The position numbers and the translations under genes are program-made. A stretch of DNA of 26,104 bases from assembly GCA_964523575.1 (NCBI GenBank), contig CAZGAV010000052.1:1-26104 (forward strand), written 5' to 3'. Under the pieces are notes generated by a model. That model was not told where the DNA came from and searched no databases. It saw only the letters and a program-made list of their open reading frames with translations. Origin of the DNA: DAOUTW01 sp964523575. GTDB taxonomy: Bacteria > Zixibacteria > MSB-5A5 > GN15 > JAAZOE01. Positions 14,464-21,903 of the stretch are shown here, one piece after another. Positions within the stretch are counted from its first letter, which is position 1. Every line of letters starts with the position of its first letter.

Positions 14464-16899
14464 ATGAAAATTTCAATCCGAATGCAACTGATCCTGATTT
14501 TCGCCGGCGCTATAACGCTGTTCGGCGGGCTTTATTCTTCTGCCGTTTTGGCTCAATCTCCCGATTCATCGATCGCCGTTAAATCCTCTTATTTGGTGGT
14601 TGAGGGCCGGGTATATAGCGAGGAAACCGGCCAGCCGCTGTCTCATGTGACGGTCCAGATTGTCGGCGGCGGTTCGGCGACCAAGTCCAACGAGGAAGGC
14701 CGATACCGGCTGAGAATGAAGCCGGGCAATTATGAAATCAAGATCAGTCATATCGGTTACTACTCGCAGAAATTCGCGGTAACCGAATCTGATACTGAGA
14801 TCGACCGGGATGTGAGCCTGAGAAGTTCGATTATTGATCTCGGGACAAGAAAGGTCTATGCCCGCGCTTATGATCCCGCCCAGCGGATTATCGCCGAGGC
14901 GATTCGGCGCAAAAAGGATATCCTGTCGCAGATCCATGATTATTCCTTCGACGCCTATGCCAAGCTGGTGCTAACCAATGCCGACAAACCCGATACCGAA
15001 AATATATTTCTGATTACCGAGACCAGGTCAACTTCATATTGGGAACAACCGGACAAGTATAAAGAAGTCATTACCGCCCGCCGGCAATCGGCCAATATGC
15101 CGGCGGAGGATAATATGGTGACGGTGGGGGAAATGCTCAACTTCAACCGGAACCGTATCGATCTGGGCCGTTATGACGTCGTCTCGCCGACTGCGACCGA
15201 CGCCATGGATCATTATAATTATTATCTGTTGGACACTGTTTATGTCGACAGCCGGGCGGTTTTTGTCCTCGAAGTGGAACCCAAGAATGAATACGCGCCA
15301 TTGTTTGTCGGCCAAATCCAGATTGTCGATTCCACTTATGACGTGGTCGGTGTCGATGTCGGTTTCAGCAAAGGCATCCGACTGCCACTGCTCGACAGCG
15401 CCCGGTATCACCAGAGTATGGCCCAGATCGAGAATCGTTACTGGCTTCCGGTAGAAATCGGCTTTTCGGGGTTGGTTTCTTTTGATATTCCGTTTCCGGG
15501 CATACCCCGGCGGATAAATTTTGCCCACATCGCCTCGATTTATCAGTATCGGATCGACCCCGGTCTTGAAAAGGGCACTTTCGGCGAGTATGAGATCGAG
15601 ATCGATAAAGATGCCGATGATATTGATTCGGCCGCCTGGGCGGCTCAACGGCCCATACCTTTAACGGCCACCGAAGTGCACGGTTACGAACGTATCGATT
15701 CGCTCGAACAGGCGCCGAAGCCTTTCTATAAAATGGCCCTCATGGGTCTGGCTGGCGGCGTCGCCCTGATAACTATCGGCCGCGACGATATTTTTCATTT
15801 TAACCGGGTTGAGGGGCCGTACGCCGGATTTAGGGCTGACCGTTATGATCTGATTCCCAATACCAGAATTCATCTGGCAACCGGTTACTCGTTCGAAAAT
15901 AAATTATGGCAATATCAAGTCGGGGCCGATTATCGATTGTCGATGAACCGGAGGTTGTGGCTGAGCGCCGAGATCAAAGATGAGATCGTCCCTCGGCCGA
16001 CCATTATTTCGAATAGCTACTATAATTTCACCACCAACGCCTTGCTGTTCAAAATCGATCCCTTCGATTATTACCGGGAAAAGGGCGTGAATGGGTATTT
16101 ATCATTTAAGCCGGTCAATCACACTCGATTGCGGCTAACCTACCATGACCTGCAACAATTATCCCAATCGAAAACGACCGATTTCGGTTTTTTTAGGGAC
16201 GGCATTACACCTCGGGACAATGCGGCCATCATCGACGGCCGAATGCGGTCAATCGCGGCGACTTTTGAATATGATTCCCGCAGGATGATAAAATTCAAGG
16301 ATTGGGATTATACCGGGTACGCTCCATATTATGTCATTTTGAGAGCCGGAGTCGAATTCGCTTCGCCGCGCTTCATTTCCAATGATTTTGATTTTCGCCG
16401 GTATTTTATCCAATGGCAGTGCCGGGTCAGGGTCGGAGGATGGGGGATAACCCGCCTGACAGGCTATGCCGGATCATCAGACGGCTCTTTGCCGCCGCAG
16501 AGATATTTTATCGTCGATTTCCACGATCCCGATTTCTTCAAAATGACCGGGTTCAACACCGTCAAGGAGCATAATTTCGGAGGCGACCGGGCAGCCGCCT
16601 TCTATATCCTCCATGATTTCGGGACCGGCCTATTTCGCCATTCCGGCGATCGCTACCTGCAACGTATCCCATTTGGACTGACGATTCATGGCGGAGCGAT
16701 GTGGACCGAATTCAAGCGGCCGCCGCTGTCGCCGGAGTCATATTTGAGGGCGGCTCCGATGGCCTACAGCGAGATCGGCTTCGGACTGGATAACCTGACG
16801 CCGTTTATGACGCCCTTTAATCTGGCGGTCAATTTCACCTGGCAATTGTCAGATTACTCAACCGAGAAATTCAGTCTCATGTTTGATTTTCGATTCTGA
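14464..16899 (+). CDS. DUF5686-like outer membrane protein with carboxypeptidase-regulatory-like domain
   Basis: An 811-residue protein. A signal peptide spans 1-31 (cleavage near SAVLA-Q). A CarboxypepD_reg-like beta domain follows (about 46-120: VEGRVYSEETGQPLSHVTVQI, GRYRLRMKPGNYEIKISHIGY). Next is the region typical of DUF5686 proteins of Bacteroidetes (YDPAQRIIAEAIRRKKDI...YSFDAYAKLVLTN). The second half is rich in alternating aromatic strands and ends in Phe (MFDFRF), as outer membrane barrels do. The exact function of the family is unknown; carbohydrate or peptide handling at the surface has been supposed. AGGGAGG lies just before the ATG. It is flanked by the bfr terminator and a flavin reductase-like gene and looks monocistronic. 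Confidence 0.85.
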   Translation: MKISIRMQLILIFAGAITLFGGLYSSAVLAQSPDSSIAVKSSYLVVEGRVYSEETGQPLSHVTVQIVGGGSATKSNEEGRYRLRMKPGNYEIKISHIGYYSQKFAVTESDTEIDRDVSLRSSIIDLGTRKVYARAYDPAQRIIAEAIRRKKDILSQIHDYSFDAYAKLVLTNADKPDTENIFLITETRSTSYWEQPDKYKEVITARRQSANMPAEDNMVTVGEMLNFNRNRIDLGRYDVVSPTATDAMDHYNYYLLDTVYVDSRAVFVLEVEPKNEYAPLFVGQIQIVDSTYDVVGVDVGFSKGIRLPLLDSARYHQSMAQIENRYWLPVEIGFSGLVSFDIPFPGIPRRINFAHIASIYQYRIDPGLEKGTFGEYEIEIDKDADDIDSAAWAAQRPIPLTATEVHGYERIDSLEQAPKPFYKMALMGLAGGVALITIGRDDIFHFNRVEGPYAGFRADRYDLIPNTRIHLATGYSFENKLWQYQVGADYRLSMNRRLWLSAEIKDEIVPRPTIISNSYYNFTTNALLFKIDPFDYYREKGVNGYLSFKPVNHTRLRLTYHDLQQLSQSKTTDFGFFRDGITPRDNAAIIDGRMRSIAATFEYDSRRMIKFKDWDYTGYAPYYVILRAGVEFASPRFISNDFDFRRYFIQWQCRVRVGGWGITRLTGYAGSSDGSLPPQRYFIVDFHDPDFFKMTGFNTVKEHNFGGDRAAAFYILHDFGTGLFRHSGDRYLQRIPFGLTIHGGAMWTEFKRPPLSPESYLRAAPMAYSEIGFGLDNLTPFMTPFNLAVNFTWQLSDYSTEKFSLMFDFRF

Positions 16900-16950
16900 T
16901 CGCGGCAGCGGCGGGCGTCTGAAATCTCTTATGGAGAGAATATTTTTTAA

Positions 16951-16979
16951 TTGCGCGCCCGGTCTCTTTGGCGTACACT
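16951..16979 (+). promoter_or_regulatory. Possible promoter of the flavin reductase-like gene
   Basis: TTGCGC (16951-16956), 17-bp spacer, TACACT (16974-16979). The -35 matches consensus only in TTG. The predicted start is about 25 nt before the ATG. Confidence 0.4.
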
Positions 16980-17010
16980 GAAGCCTGATCGAATTAGAAA
17001 AGGAAGCAAT

Positions 17011-17520
17011 ATGCCGCAAGCGCTACATCCCATAGATCCCTGCCTGATTAAAGATAATGTCTTCAAGCTGATCGGCGCCGATTGGATGCTGGTAACCGCC
17101 GGGACCCTGAAATCATTCAATACCATGACCGCCAGTTGGGGGGCCATGGGCGAGCTTTGGAACAAGAAAATCTGCATCAGCTTTGTCCGTCCGGTGCGGC
17201 ACACCTATACCTTCATGGAGAAAGCCGAGTATTACACGCTCTCATTTTTCGACGAGGAGCGCCGCGACGTTTTGAAATTCTGCGGTTCTCAGTCCGGCCG
17301 CGACGTCGATAAAATCGCCCGGACCGGCATCACCCCGGTCGAGAGCGAACGCGGGGCGGTCTATTTCGAAGAGGCCCGGCTGGTGCTGGAATGCCGCAAA
17401 ATATATATCAACGACCTCGACCCCGATAATTTTCTCGATCCCAAAATCCATAACGAGTATCCCCAGAAGGATTACCACCGGATGTACATCGGCGAAGTCG
17501 TTCGCTGTCTGCTGAAATAG
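17011..17520 (+). CDS. Flavin reductase-like (FMN-binding split barrel) protein
   Basis: A 169-residue cytoplasmic protein of the flavin reductase/flavoredoxin group. These bind FMN as dimers and pass electrons from NAD(P)H or other donors to flavin or a partner. Recognisable segments are DWMLVTAG (29-36), FNTMTASWGAMGELWNKK (41-58), FVRPVRHTYTFME (62-74), YTLSFFDEE (78-86), CGSQSGRDVDK (91-101) and DYHRMYIGEV near the C terminus. I start at ATG 17011, preceded by AAGGAAG; the frame is open 20 codons further but without an SD. The natural electron partner cannot be inferred from neighbours. Confidence 0.9.
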   Translation: MPQALHPIDPCLIKDNVFKLIGADWMLVTAGTLKSFNTMTASWGAMGELWNKKICISFVRPVRHTYTFMEKAEYYTLSFFDEERRDVLKFCGSQSGRDVDKIARTGITPVESERGAVYFEEARLVLECRKIYINDLDPDNFLDPKIHNEYPQKDYHRMYIGEVVRCLLK

Positions 17521-17563
17521 CCATCACCGGTATCCGAGTAAACGGTCAGAGATCCGCGGTTTT

Positions 17564-17592
17564 TGACCGGAACATTAGTTTGTTTCCGGTCA
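17564..17592. repeat. 9-bp inverted repeat upstream of the flippase gene
   Basis: TGACCGGAA (17564-17572) and TTCCGGTCA (17584-17592) are perfect arms around an 11-nt centre. No T tract follows, so it is a poor terminator for the flavin reductase-like gene. It lies over the likely -35 of the flippase gene and could be an operator. Confidence 0.5.
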
Positions 17593-17609
17593 TTCAGGCC
17601 GTATATTAT
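17580..17609 (+). promoter_or_regulatory. Possible flippase promoter giving a leaderless transcript
   Basis: TTGTTT (17580-17585), 18-bp spacer, TATTAT (17604-17609). The start point would fall at the ATG at 17617, which has no SD. The evidence is weaker than for marR because the -35 is poor. Confidence 0.3.
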
Positions 17610-17616
17610 TCCATCC

Positions 17617-19125
17617 ATGAAACGCCAGTTTGCCAAAAATCTCGGTTCCAACTGGGCCGTTTACGCCGCCTCGGCCATAATCTCGTTTTTCCTGATGCCC
17701 TATATTCTGGCCGAAATTGGTCAGGCGGCGCTGGGCGTCTGGATTCTGGTGGGATCGTTTTCGGGTTACCTGGGGTTATTCGATTTCGGGATTGGTTTCG
17801 CGGTGGTGCGCTATGTCGCGCGCTACCAGAGCACCGGCGAGACCCGGCAACGCAATGAAATTTTGGCCACGGCCTTTTATCTGGCCTGCCTCCTGTCCCT
17901 GCTGGTCGTGGCCGCCACATTATATATAGGTCTCAATGCCGGATCCTTTTTCGATATCCCCGATAACCTGATCGGCTCTTCCCGGGCGGTCATTTTTCTC
18001 ATCGGTTTCAGCATCGCCATCGGTTTTCCGCTGTCGATTTTCTCCGAGGCCCTCGGCGGCGGACTCTGGCGCTATGACCTGTCCAATAAGGTGGCTTTTT
18101 TGACGGCGCTGATTCGGACCGGGTTGACCGTCTTGTTCCTCGAACTCGGATGGGGGCTGGCCGGCCTGGGGCTGGCGGCCCTGATCGGCTCCCTGCTCGG
18201 CTATCTGTGGCGCATGAAAATGCTTTTTGCTCTGATGCCCGACTTGTCGATCAGACCGGGGCTGGTCGGATGGGGAGTCGTGAAAAGGATCAGCCATTAT
18301 TCCTTTTTCTCCTTTTTGCTGGTGCTTTCGGGGCGGCTGGCCTTTTATTCCGATTCCTTTATAGTCGGGTTCTATCGGGGGGTCGAGGACGTCGCCATTT
18401 TCGGTATCGCCGCGAAATTGACCGAATATGCCCGGCAATTGATTTTTACCATGACCCGGCTGTTTTCGCCGGTGGCCTCGCGCTATGATCCCGAAACCGA
18501 TCGGGCCAGCTTGCGCCGGATATTTTATGACGGCAGTCGCCTTCATCTGCTCTTTTCTCTGCCGCTGTCGCTGGCCCTTTTCTTCTGGGGCGGCGTCCTT
18601 ATCAGGCTCTGGGTCGGCGATGCCTTCAAAGCTTCGGCGGCCGTGCTCCAGGTTTTATTACTGGGCCATATCGTTTCTTTCCTGCAGGGAATCGGAGGGG
18701 AGATCCTCCTCGGCGTCGGCCGCCACCGCACTTTTGCCGTGCTGTCGATGTTATCCGCAGTAATCAATATCGCTCTTTCGATCATCCTGATCCAACATTT
18801 CGGCCTGATCGGTGTCGCCTGGGGGACGACCATTCCGCTGACTCTATTATCGGTGGCCTATCTTCCGGCGGCGACCCTGAGGCTGGTTGGCGGGAACTTG
18901 TCCGGTTTCATCACCAAGGTCCTGGGGCCGGCTTTCGGCGCGGCGATTTTGCCCGGGATCCTGATTATTTATTCCTCGACCCGAATCGGGACAATATATG
19001 AAATGCTGATGTGGGGAGCGGTCGTGGGCGTGGTTTATGTGTCTTCGGCCTACCTGATCGGGTTGAAGGCGGCGGAAAAGGAGAAGATAATCGTCGAAGG
19101 GCGGAAAATTTTCGGACGGTTTTAG
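17617..19125 (+). CDS. Wzx-type polysaccharide flippase (MOP superfamily)
   Basis: A 502-residue integral membrane protein with about 12-14 hydrophobic helices, beginning with NWAVYAASAIISFFLMPYILAEIGQAALGVWILVGSFSGYLGLFDFGIGFAVVRYVARY. The opening NxGW-like region, the short basic loops between helices and the overall length match polysaccharide-synthesis flippases of the MOP superfamily, which move lipid-linked glycans across the inner membrane. MurJ is related but has other signature residues. No glycosyltransferase is adjacent, so the substrate is unknown. ATG 17617 is chosen because it begins the family-like N terminus; there is no SD. Confidence 0.88.
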   Translation: MKRQFAKNLGSNWAVYAASAIISFFLMPYILAEIGQAALGVWILVGSFSGYLGLFDFGIGFAVVRYVARYQSTGETRQRNEILATAFYLACLLSLLVVAATLYIGLNAGSFFDIPDNLIGSSRAVIFLIGFSIAIGFPLSIFSEALGGGLWRYDLSNKVAFLTALIRTGLTVLFLELGWGLAGLGLAALIGSLLGYLWRMKMLFALMPDLSIRPGLVGWGVVKRISHYSFFSFLLVLSGRLAFYSDSFIVGFYRGVEDVAIFGIAAKLTEYARQLIFTMTRLFSPVASRYDPETDRASLRRIFYDGSRLHLLFSLPLSLALFFWGGVLIRLWVGDAFKASAAVLQVLLLGHIVSFLQGIGGEILLGVGRHRTFAVLSMLSAVINIALSIILIQHFGLIGVAWGTTIPLTLLSVAYLPAATLRLVGGNLSGFITKVLGPAFGAAILPGILIIYSSTRIGTIYEMLMWGAVVGVVYVSSAYLIGLKAAEKEKIIVEGRKIFGRF

Positions 19126-19193
19126 TTGACATTGAGCGCTGGGGGAGCTTCCTTGGTGAGCCCAAAGAGAGTTAATTGATGAAAGGAATGGTT

Positions 19194-19553
19194 ATGAAAG
19201 TTTGGAAATTACTGGGTCTTGCCGTACTCTGCCTGGCCCTGGTGTCCTTGATCGGTTGCAGTAAATCCGAGAAGGAGCCGTCAACCGAGACCCAAACCCA
19301 GCCCGAGGCGATGAAGATGGTCGCTACCGATTATACTCCGACCGCGACTGACGTCGGCACCGAGGTCTCCTGCGCGGTCGACGGCATGAAAATGGCCGTG
19401 GCCGAAGACACGCCGGCGGTCAAGTATGGCGATAAGGTTTATTATTTCTGTAACACCGACGAGAGGGCCGAATTTAAGGCCGACCCGGACAAGTATCTCA
19501 CCCCGGCCACCAAGCCGATGGAAGAGATGGGCGGCGAGTCATCGGGCCAATAG
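19194..19553 (+). CDS. Lipoprotein with YHS domain
   Basis: A 119-residue protein with a lipoprotein signal peptide ending SLIGC (Cys about 21) and a Thr/Glu-rich linker. A YHS domain follows at about 62-105 (EVSCAVDGMKMAV...VKYGDKVYYFCNTDERAEFKADPDKYL). YHS domains are small Cys-containing units found in metal-handling proteins, usually copper or other soft metals; the CAVDGMKM and YFCN elements fit metal binding. The start is ambiguous: in-frame TTG 19176 and ATGs at 19179, 19188 and 19194. I prefer 19194, six bases after AAGGA, because it gives a normal signal peptide. It follows the flippase by 68 nt. Confidence 0.85.
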   Translation: MKVWKLLGLAVLCLALVSLIGCSKSEKEPSTETQTQPEAMKMVATDYTPTATDVGTEVSCAVDGMKMAVAEDTPAVKYGDKVYYFCNTDERAEFKADPDKYLTPATKPMEEMGGESSGQ

Positions 19554-19591
19554 GTCAATATTTAACGAAACAGTGTTTTTGGCGGCGTGGT

Positions 19592-19607
19592 CTGCAATTT
19601 TTTGCAG
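19592..19607. repeat. CTGCAA-N4-TTGCAG hairpin, copy 1
   Basis: Six-base perfect arms around TTTT, 39 nt after the YHS gene. The same arms with a 4-nt centre recur at 24309-24324, both in intergenic DNA of the secreted-protein region. Confidence 0.45.
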
Positions 19608-19796
19608 GCTATGCCGCTTTTCTGCATAATTGCCATGTAGAAGCTCCCGCCGGATTTTCGCCGGTATTCATGAAATCGTAGAAGTAGACCGAATGACAAC
19701 GGTTTATATGATCGGGGAGGGGTTTGTCCGAAATCCCCGATCCGGGCACAGGCTTTGCTTTTTGAGCAGGAAGTCACAGCCGATAAGGAGTTTTCT

Positions 19797-19823
19797 ATGG
19801 CCAAGAAATTCAATAAGTACTAA
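19797..19823 (+). CDS. Possible 8-codon leader ORF
   Basis: ATG at 19797, six bases after a perfect AAGGAG, encodes MAKKFNKY and stops at TAA. The ribosome site is as good as that of any gene in the window. It may be a leader peptide, or the stump of a decayed gene; the codons after the stop resemble no protein I know. Confidence 0.25.
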   Translation: MAKKFNKY

Positions 19824-19854
19824 GGGATTGTCGCGATAAATATAAAGAATTTGG

Positions 19855-19883
19855 TTGACAACTTTCCCGGCGGTGTTTATATT
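19855..19883 (+). promoter_or_regulatory. Consensus-like promoter of the dockerin-like gene
   Basis: TTGACA (19855-19860), 17-bp spacer, TATATT (19878-19883). It would give a leader of about 290 nt before the ATG at 20180. Confidence 0.75.
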
Positions 19884-19890
19884 AGCCTTG

Positions 19891-19941
19891 ATGATACGAC
19901 GGATGTCTACAGTTGATCTTGCGAACTATAAACAGGTGTAA
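19891..19941 (+). CDS. Possible leaderless 16-codon ORF
   Basis: An ATG seven bases after the -10 starts MIRRMSTVDLANYKQV and stops at TAA 19939-19941. If transcription starts at 19889-19891 the ORF is leaderless, as proposed for marR. Coding potential cannot be judged at this length. Confidence 0.2.
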   Translation: MIRRMSTVDLANYKQV

Positions 19942-20179
19942 GTCTCCTAATACCATTGTTAAAGAGCCTGAGAGTTTAGATTCAGATTACTTCCGTTTTT
20001 GAGGAGAGTGGAAACGCTTGCTCAAAAACTCATTACAAATCAAGGCGCTAATTCTTGGGCCGCTACAAAAGAGTCGTATGAAAAACAAAAACCACGGGCG
20101 GTGGAGGTAAGCGACTGTCTTTGCTAAGGGAAGGTAGATACAATTCTTAATTTCAGAACCTCTCAGAAGGAGTAAGCAA

Positions 20180-21364
20180 ATGTCCTTCATTAGCCAGTCG
20201 CACAAAATTTTGTGGACCGTCCTTATCGGGGTGGTCGTCGCGGCATTGGTAACACCGGTCCGGGCGCAGTACCCGGAATTAGCGGTTACGCTGTCAGACA
20301 CGAATGTCACCGCCGGTGATACGAGCGCATGGATTAGCGTCTTTTTCACCAATTATCAGGACACCCTGTCGGGGTTTGCAATGAGATTGGTTCTCGATCG
20401 TCCGGATATCATGGAATTCAAAACCGATGTCATCGACACGGTTGTCGATACCAGTTGGTATCAATGTATTCATTGGAGCCAGGGGCATTGCACCGATTCG
20501 GTTCCGATTAATCCGCCCGATTATGACACTTTCTATGTGAACGGTGGGATCGATACCACCGGTAGTCTGGTTTCCAATTGGGAAATGGTCACGGCCCGCT
20601 CATTGACGTCGGGCCGGCATGATTTAAAGGTAACCGGTCTGGCCGAGGCCGATCAGGTTCAGCCGTATAATATCGGCCTTATGCCGCGGACTCAGCCGGG
20701 GTTGTTATTCCGGGCGAATCTTCGAATTTACGATGTTTTGCCGACCGATGACAGCACGGCCACGATTTACATTATCGACAACCTCAGCGAAACGAATTTT
20801 TCCGACCCATACGGGGATTTGTTCGGCACCATCACCAGCTACAATACCTGCGATTCCTGTTATTGTGAAACCTGGGATTACGCCGGGGATTCATGCCTGA
20901 CGGGATGCTCCGATACCGTGATCGACGTTTATGATACGCTCGTTATAGATACTTTTTACCGTTACTGGATTTGCCAGGAGATGGGACAGGCTTCGGGTGG
21001 CGAGGATTCCTGCCTGAACTGGGGCAATTACAGCGATCCGGATTCGGCTATTCACGCCGATTCAATCTCTATCGATTCCCTTCCCTGGACGGTCTGGAAC
21101 GATGCGACGGCCTTTATCGACCAAGACGGCGGCCATATAAATATCGTCGTGGTTTCATGCCTTTGCGGCGATATCAACGATGACGGCCAGGTCAACGTTG
21201 GCGACCCGGTCTTCATGATCAACTACATTTTCAAAGACGGTCCGCCGCCGGCCAACCTGATTTGCGCCGACGTCAATTTCGACGGTCAGCCGAATGTCGG
21301 CGACGTCGTGTACATGATTAACTTTATCTTCAAAGACGGACCCGACCCCAATTGCGGGTTTTAA
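20180..21364 (+). CDS. Secreted protein with cohesin-like region and C-terminal dockerin-like repeats
   Basis: A 394-residue exported protein. A signal peptide spans about 1-29 (cleavage after VRA). Residues about 34-205 look like a cohesin-like beta sandwich (LAVTLSDTNVTAGDTSAWISVFFTN... SGFAMRLVLDRPDIMEF). A Cys-rich patch (about 224-243) follows. Residues 329-394 form two dockerin-like calcium-binding repeats: DINDDGQVNVGDPVFMINYIF and DVNFDGQPNVGDVVYMINFIF, each with the D-x-N-x-D-G-x-x-N-x-x-D loop. Dockerins bind cohesins, and both kinds occur in this cluster, so a surface assembly is plausible. AGGAG lies upstream of the ATG. Many outward-facing acidic residues suit an extracellular protein. 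The substrate or partner is unknown. Confidence 0.88.
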   Translation: MSFISQSHKILWTVLIGVVVAALVTPVRAQYPELAVTLSDTNVTAGDTSAWISVFFTNYQDTLSGFAMRLVLDRPDIMEFKTDVIDTVVDTSWYQCIHWSQGHCTDSVPINPPDYDTFYVNGGIDTTGSLVSNWEMVTARSLTSGRHDLKVTGLAEADQVQPYNIGLMPRTQPGLLFRANLRIYDVLPTDDSTATIYIIDNLSETNFSDPYGDLFGTITSYNTCDSCYCETWDYAGDSCLTGCSDTVIDVYDTLVIDTFYRYWICQEMGQASGGEDSCLNWGNYSDPDSAIHADSISIDSLPWTVWNDATAFIDQDGGHINIVVVSCLCGDINDDGQVNVGDPVFMINYIFKDGPPPANLICADVNFDGQPNVGDVVYMINFIFKDGPDPNCGF

Positions 21365-21382
21365 TCCCGTGGGGGCAGTGGC

Positions 21383-21520
21383 ATGGTTGAGTTAGTGAGA
21401 ATTGAAAGATTTGAAAATAAAACTCTCATAAGAGAGTCTGACACTAAGGTGAACAACGTGAAAGGAGGTGACACGCATTTAGAGAGGTTTTTACTAACAC
21501 GCGCTCAAAAGAAGGAATGA
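21383..21520 (+). CDS. Possible small protein, 45 residues
   Basis: ATG 21383 to TGA 21520 encodes a charged 45-residue peptide beginning MVELVRIERFENKTLIRE. It has no strong SD. Inside it lies AAAGGAGGTGA (21461-21471), a perfect 11-base complement of the 16S rRNA 3' end, with no start codon at the right distance. Its stop overlaps the start of the next small ORF as ATGA. It matches nothing I know and may be chance. Confidence 0.25.
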   Translation: MVELVRIERFENKTLIRESDTKVNNVKGGDTHLERFLLTRAQKKE

Positions 21521-21648
21521 TTGTTTCGTTCTTTCCCGGAACCGGAGCTTTTTTCGGTCGGCTCACCGAATCCATGGCAACGGTTCTTATGAGGGGGATT
21601 GTGTTGCGAGCCGTTTATAACAAACGGCCGTTTAAAAGAAACGATTAA
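21517..21648 (+). CDS. Possible small protein, 43 residues
   Basis: ATG 21517 overlaps the previous small ORF's stop (ATGA) and reads to TAA 21648, 21 nt before the start of the next secreted gene. It encodes a peptide with a hydrophobic middle and a basic end (RPFKRND). AAGGA abuts the ATG too closely to be a good SD. The two overlapping ORFs cover almost all of the gap between the secreted genes; conservation would be needed to believe them. Confidence 0.22.
   Translation: MIVSFFPGTGAFFGRLTESMATVLMRGIVLRAVYNKRPFKRND
21610..21643. repeat. Overlapping hairpins around a 12-bp palindrome
   Basis: GCCGTTT (21610-21616) pairs with AAACGGC (21622-21628), and CGTTT (21629-21633) pairs with AAACG (21639-21643). 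The middle, AAACGGCCGTTT (21622-21633), is itself a perfect palindrome, so these structures compete. It lies 27 nt before the start codon of the next secreted gene. Confidence 0.55.
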
Positions 21649-21669
21649 ACTGTAATGAAGGAGCACAAC

Positions 21670-21803
21670 ATGAAACGAATAGTCGTTTTACTTGCAATAC
21701 TGCTTCTTTCTTTTGGGCTTCTCTCTGCTCAGACCAGGAACGTCGATATCGCTTTAGGCGGCACTGGTTTCATCCAGGATACTCTGCGTACCCAGGGTCA
21801 GCC
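21670..21803 (+). CDS. N-terminal part of a large secreted protein, cut by the assembly gap
   Basis: ATG 21670 follows AAGGAG by six bases and starts a clear signal peptide (MKRIVVLLAILLLSFGLLSAQ). The mature start TRNVDIALGGTGFIQDTLRT runs into the N gap. The earlier in-frame ATG at 21655 has no SD. It is almost certainly the front of the protein continued at 21904, but the joint frame cannot be checked because the 100 N are a placeholder. Confidence 0.85.
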
Positions 21804-21903
21804 NNNNNNNNNNNNNNNNNNNNNNNNNNNNNNNNNNNNNNNNNNNNNNNNNNNNNNNNNNNNNNNNNNNNNNNNNNNNNNNNNNNNNNNNNNNNNNNNN
21901 NNN
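21804..21903. other. Assembly gap (100 N)
   Basis: Exactly 100 N, the usual placeholder for a scaffold join of unknown length. The frames on both sides would need a gap length of 3k+2, and 100 does not fit, so the true length differs or the join is wrong. Confidence 0.98.

Larger units (their letters stand above)
19554..20179. other. 626-nt intergenic region with promoter, hairpins and short ORFs
   Basis: No gene of ordinary size. In order it holds: a CTGCAA-TTTT-TTGCAG hairpin (19592-19607); a perfect 9-bp inverted repeat (GATCGGGGA 19710-19718 with TCCCCGATC 19734-19742); an 8-codon ORF with a strong SD (19797-19823); a consensus-like promoter (19855-19883) followed by a 16-codon ORF; and a 9-bp hairpin (GTTTTTGAG 19995-20003 with CTCAAAAAC 20021-20029) in what would be the 5' leader of the dockerin-like gene. 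I could not match any of it to a known riboswitch. Confidence 0.6.

Noticed and set aside
17920..18546. 208-residue minus-strand ORF
   Set aside because: Antisense to the flippase membrane helices; Gln/Pro/Gly-rich shadow.
19680..19800. Possible c-di-GMP (GEMM) riboswitch because of GGGCACAGGC
   Set aside because: Lacks the conserved GEMM core and the paired stems; only one 9-bp inverted repeat is visible.
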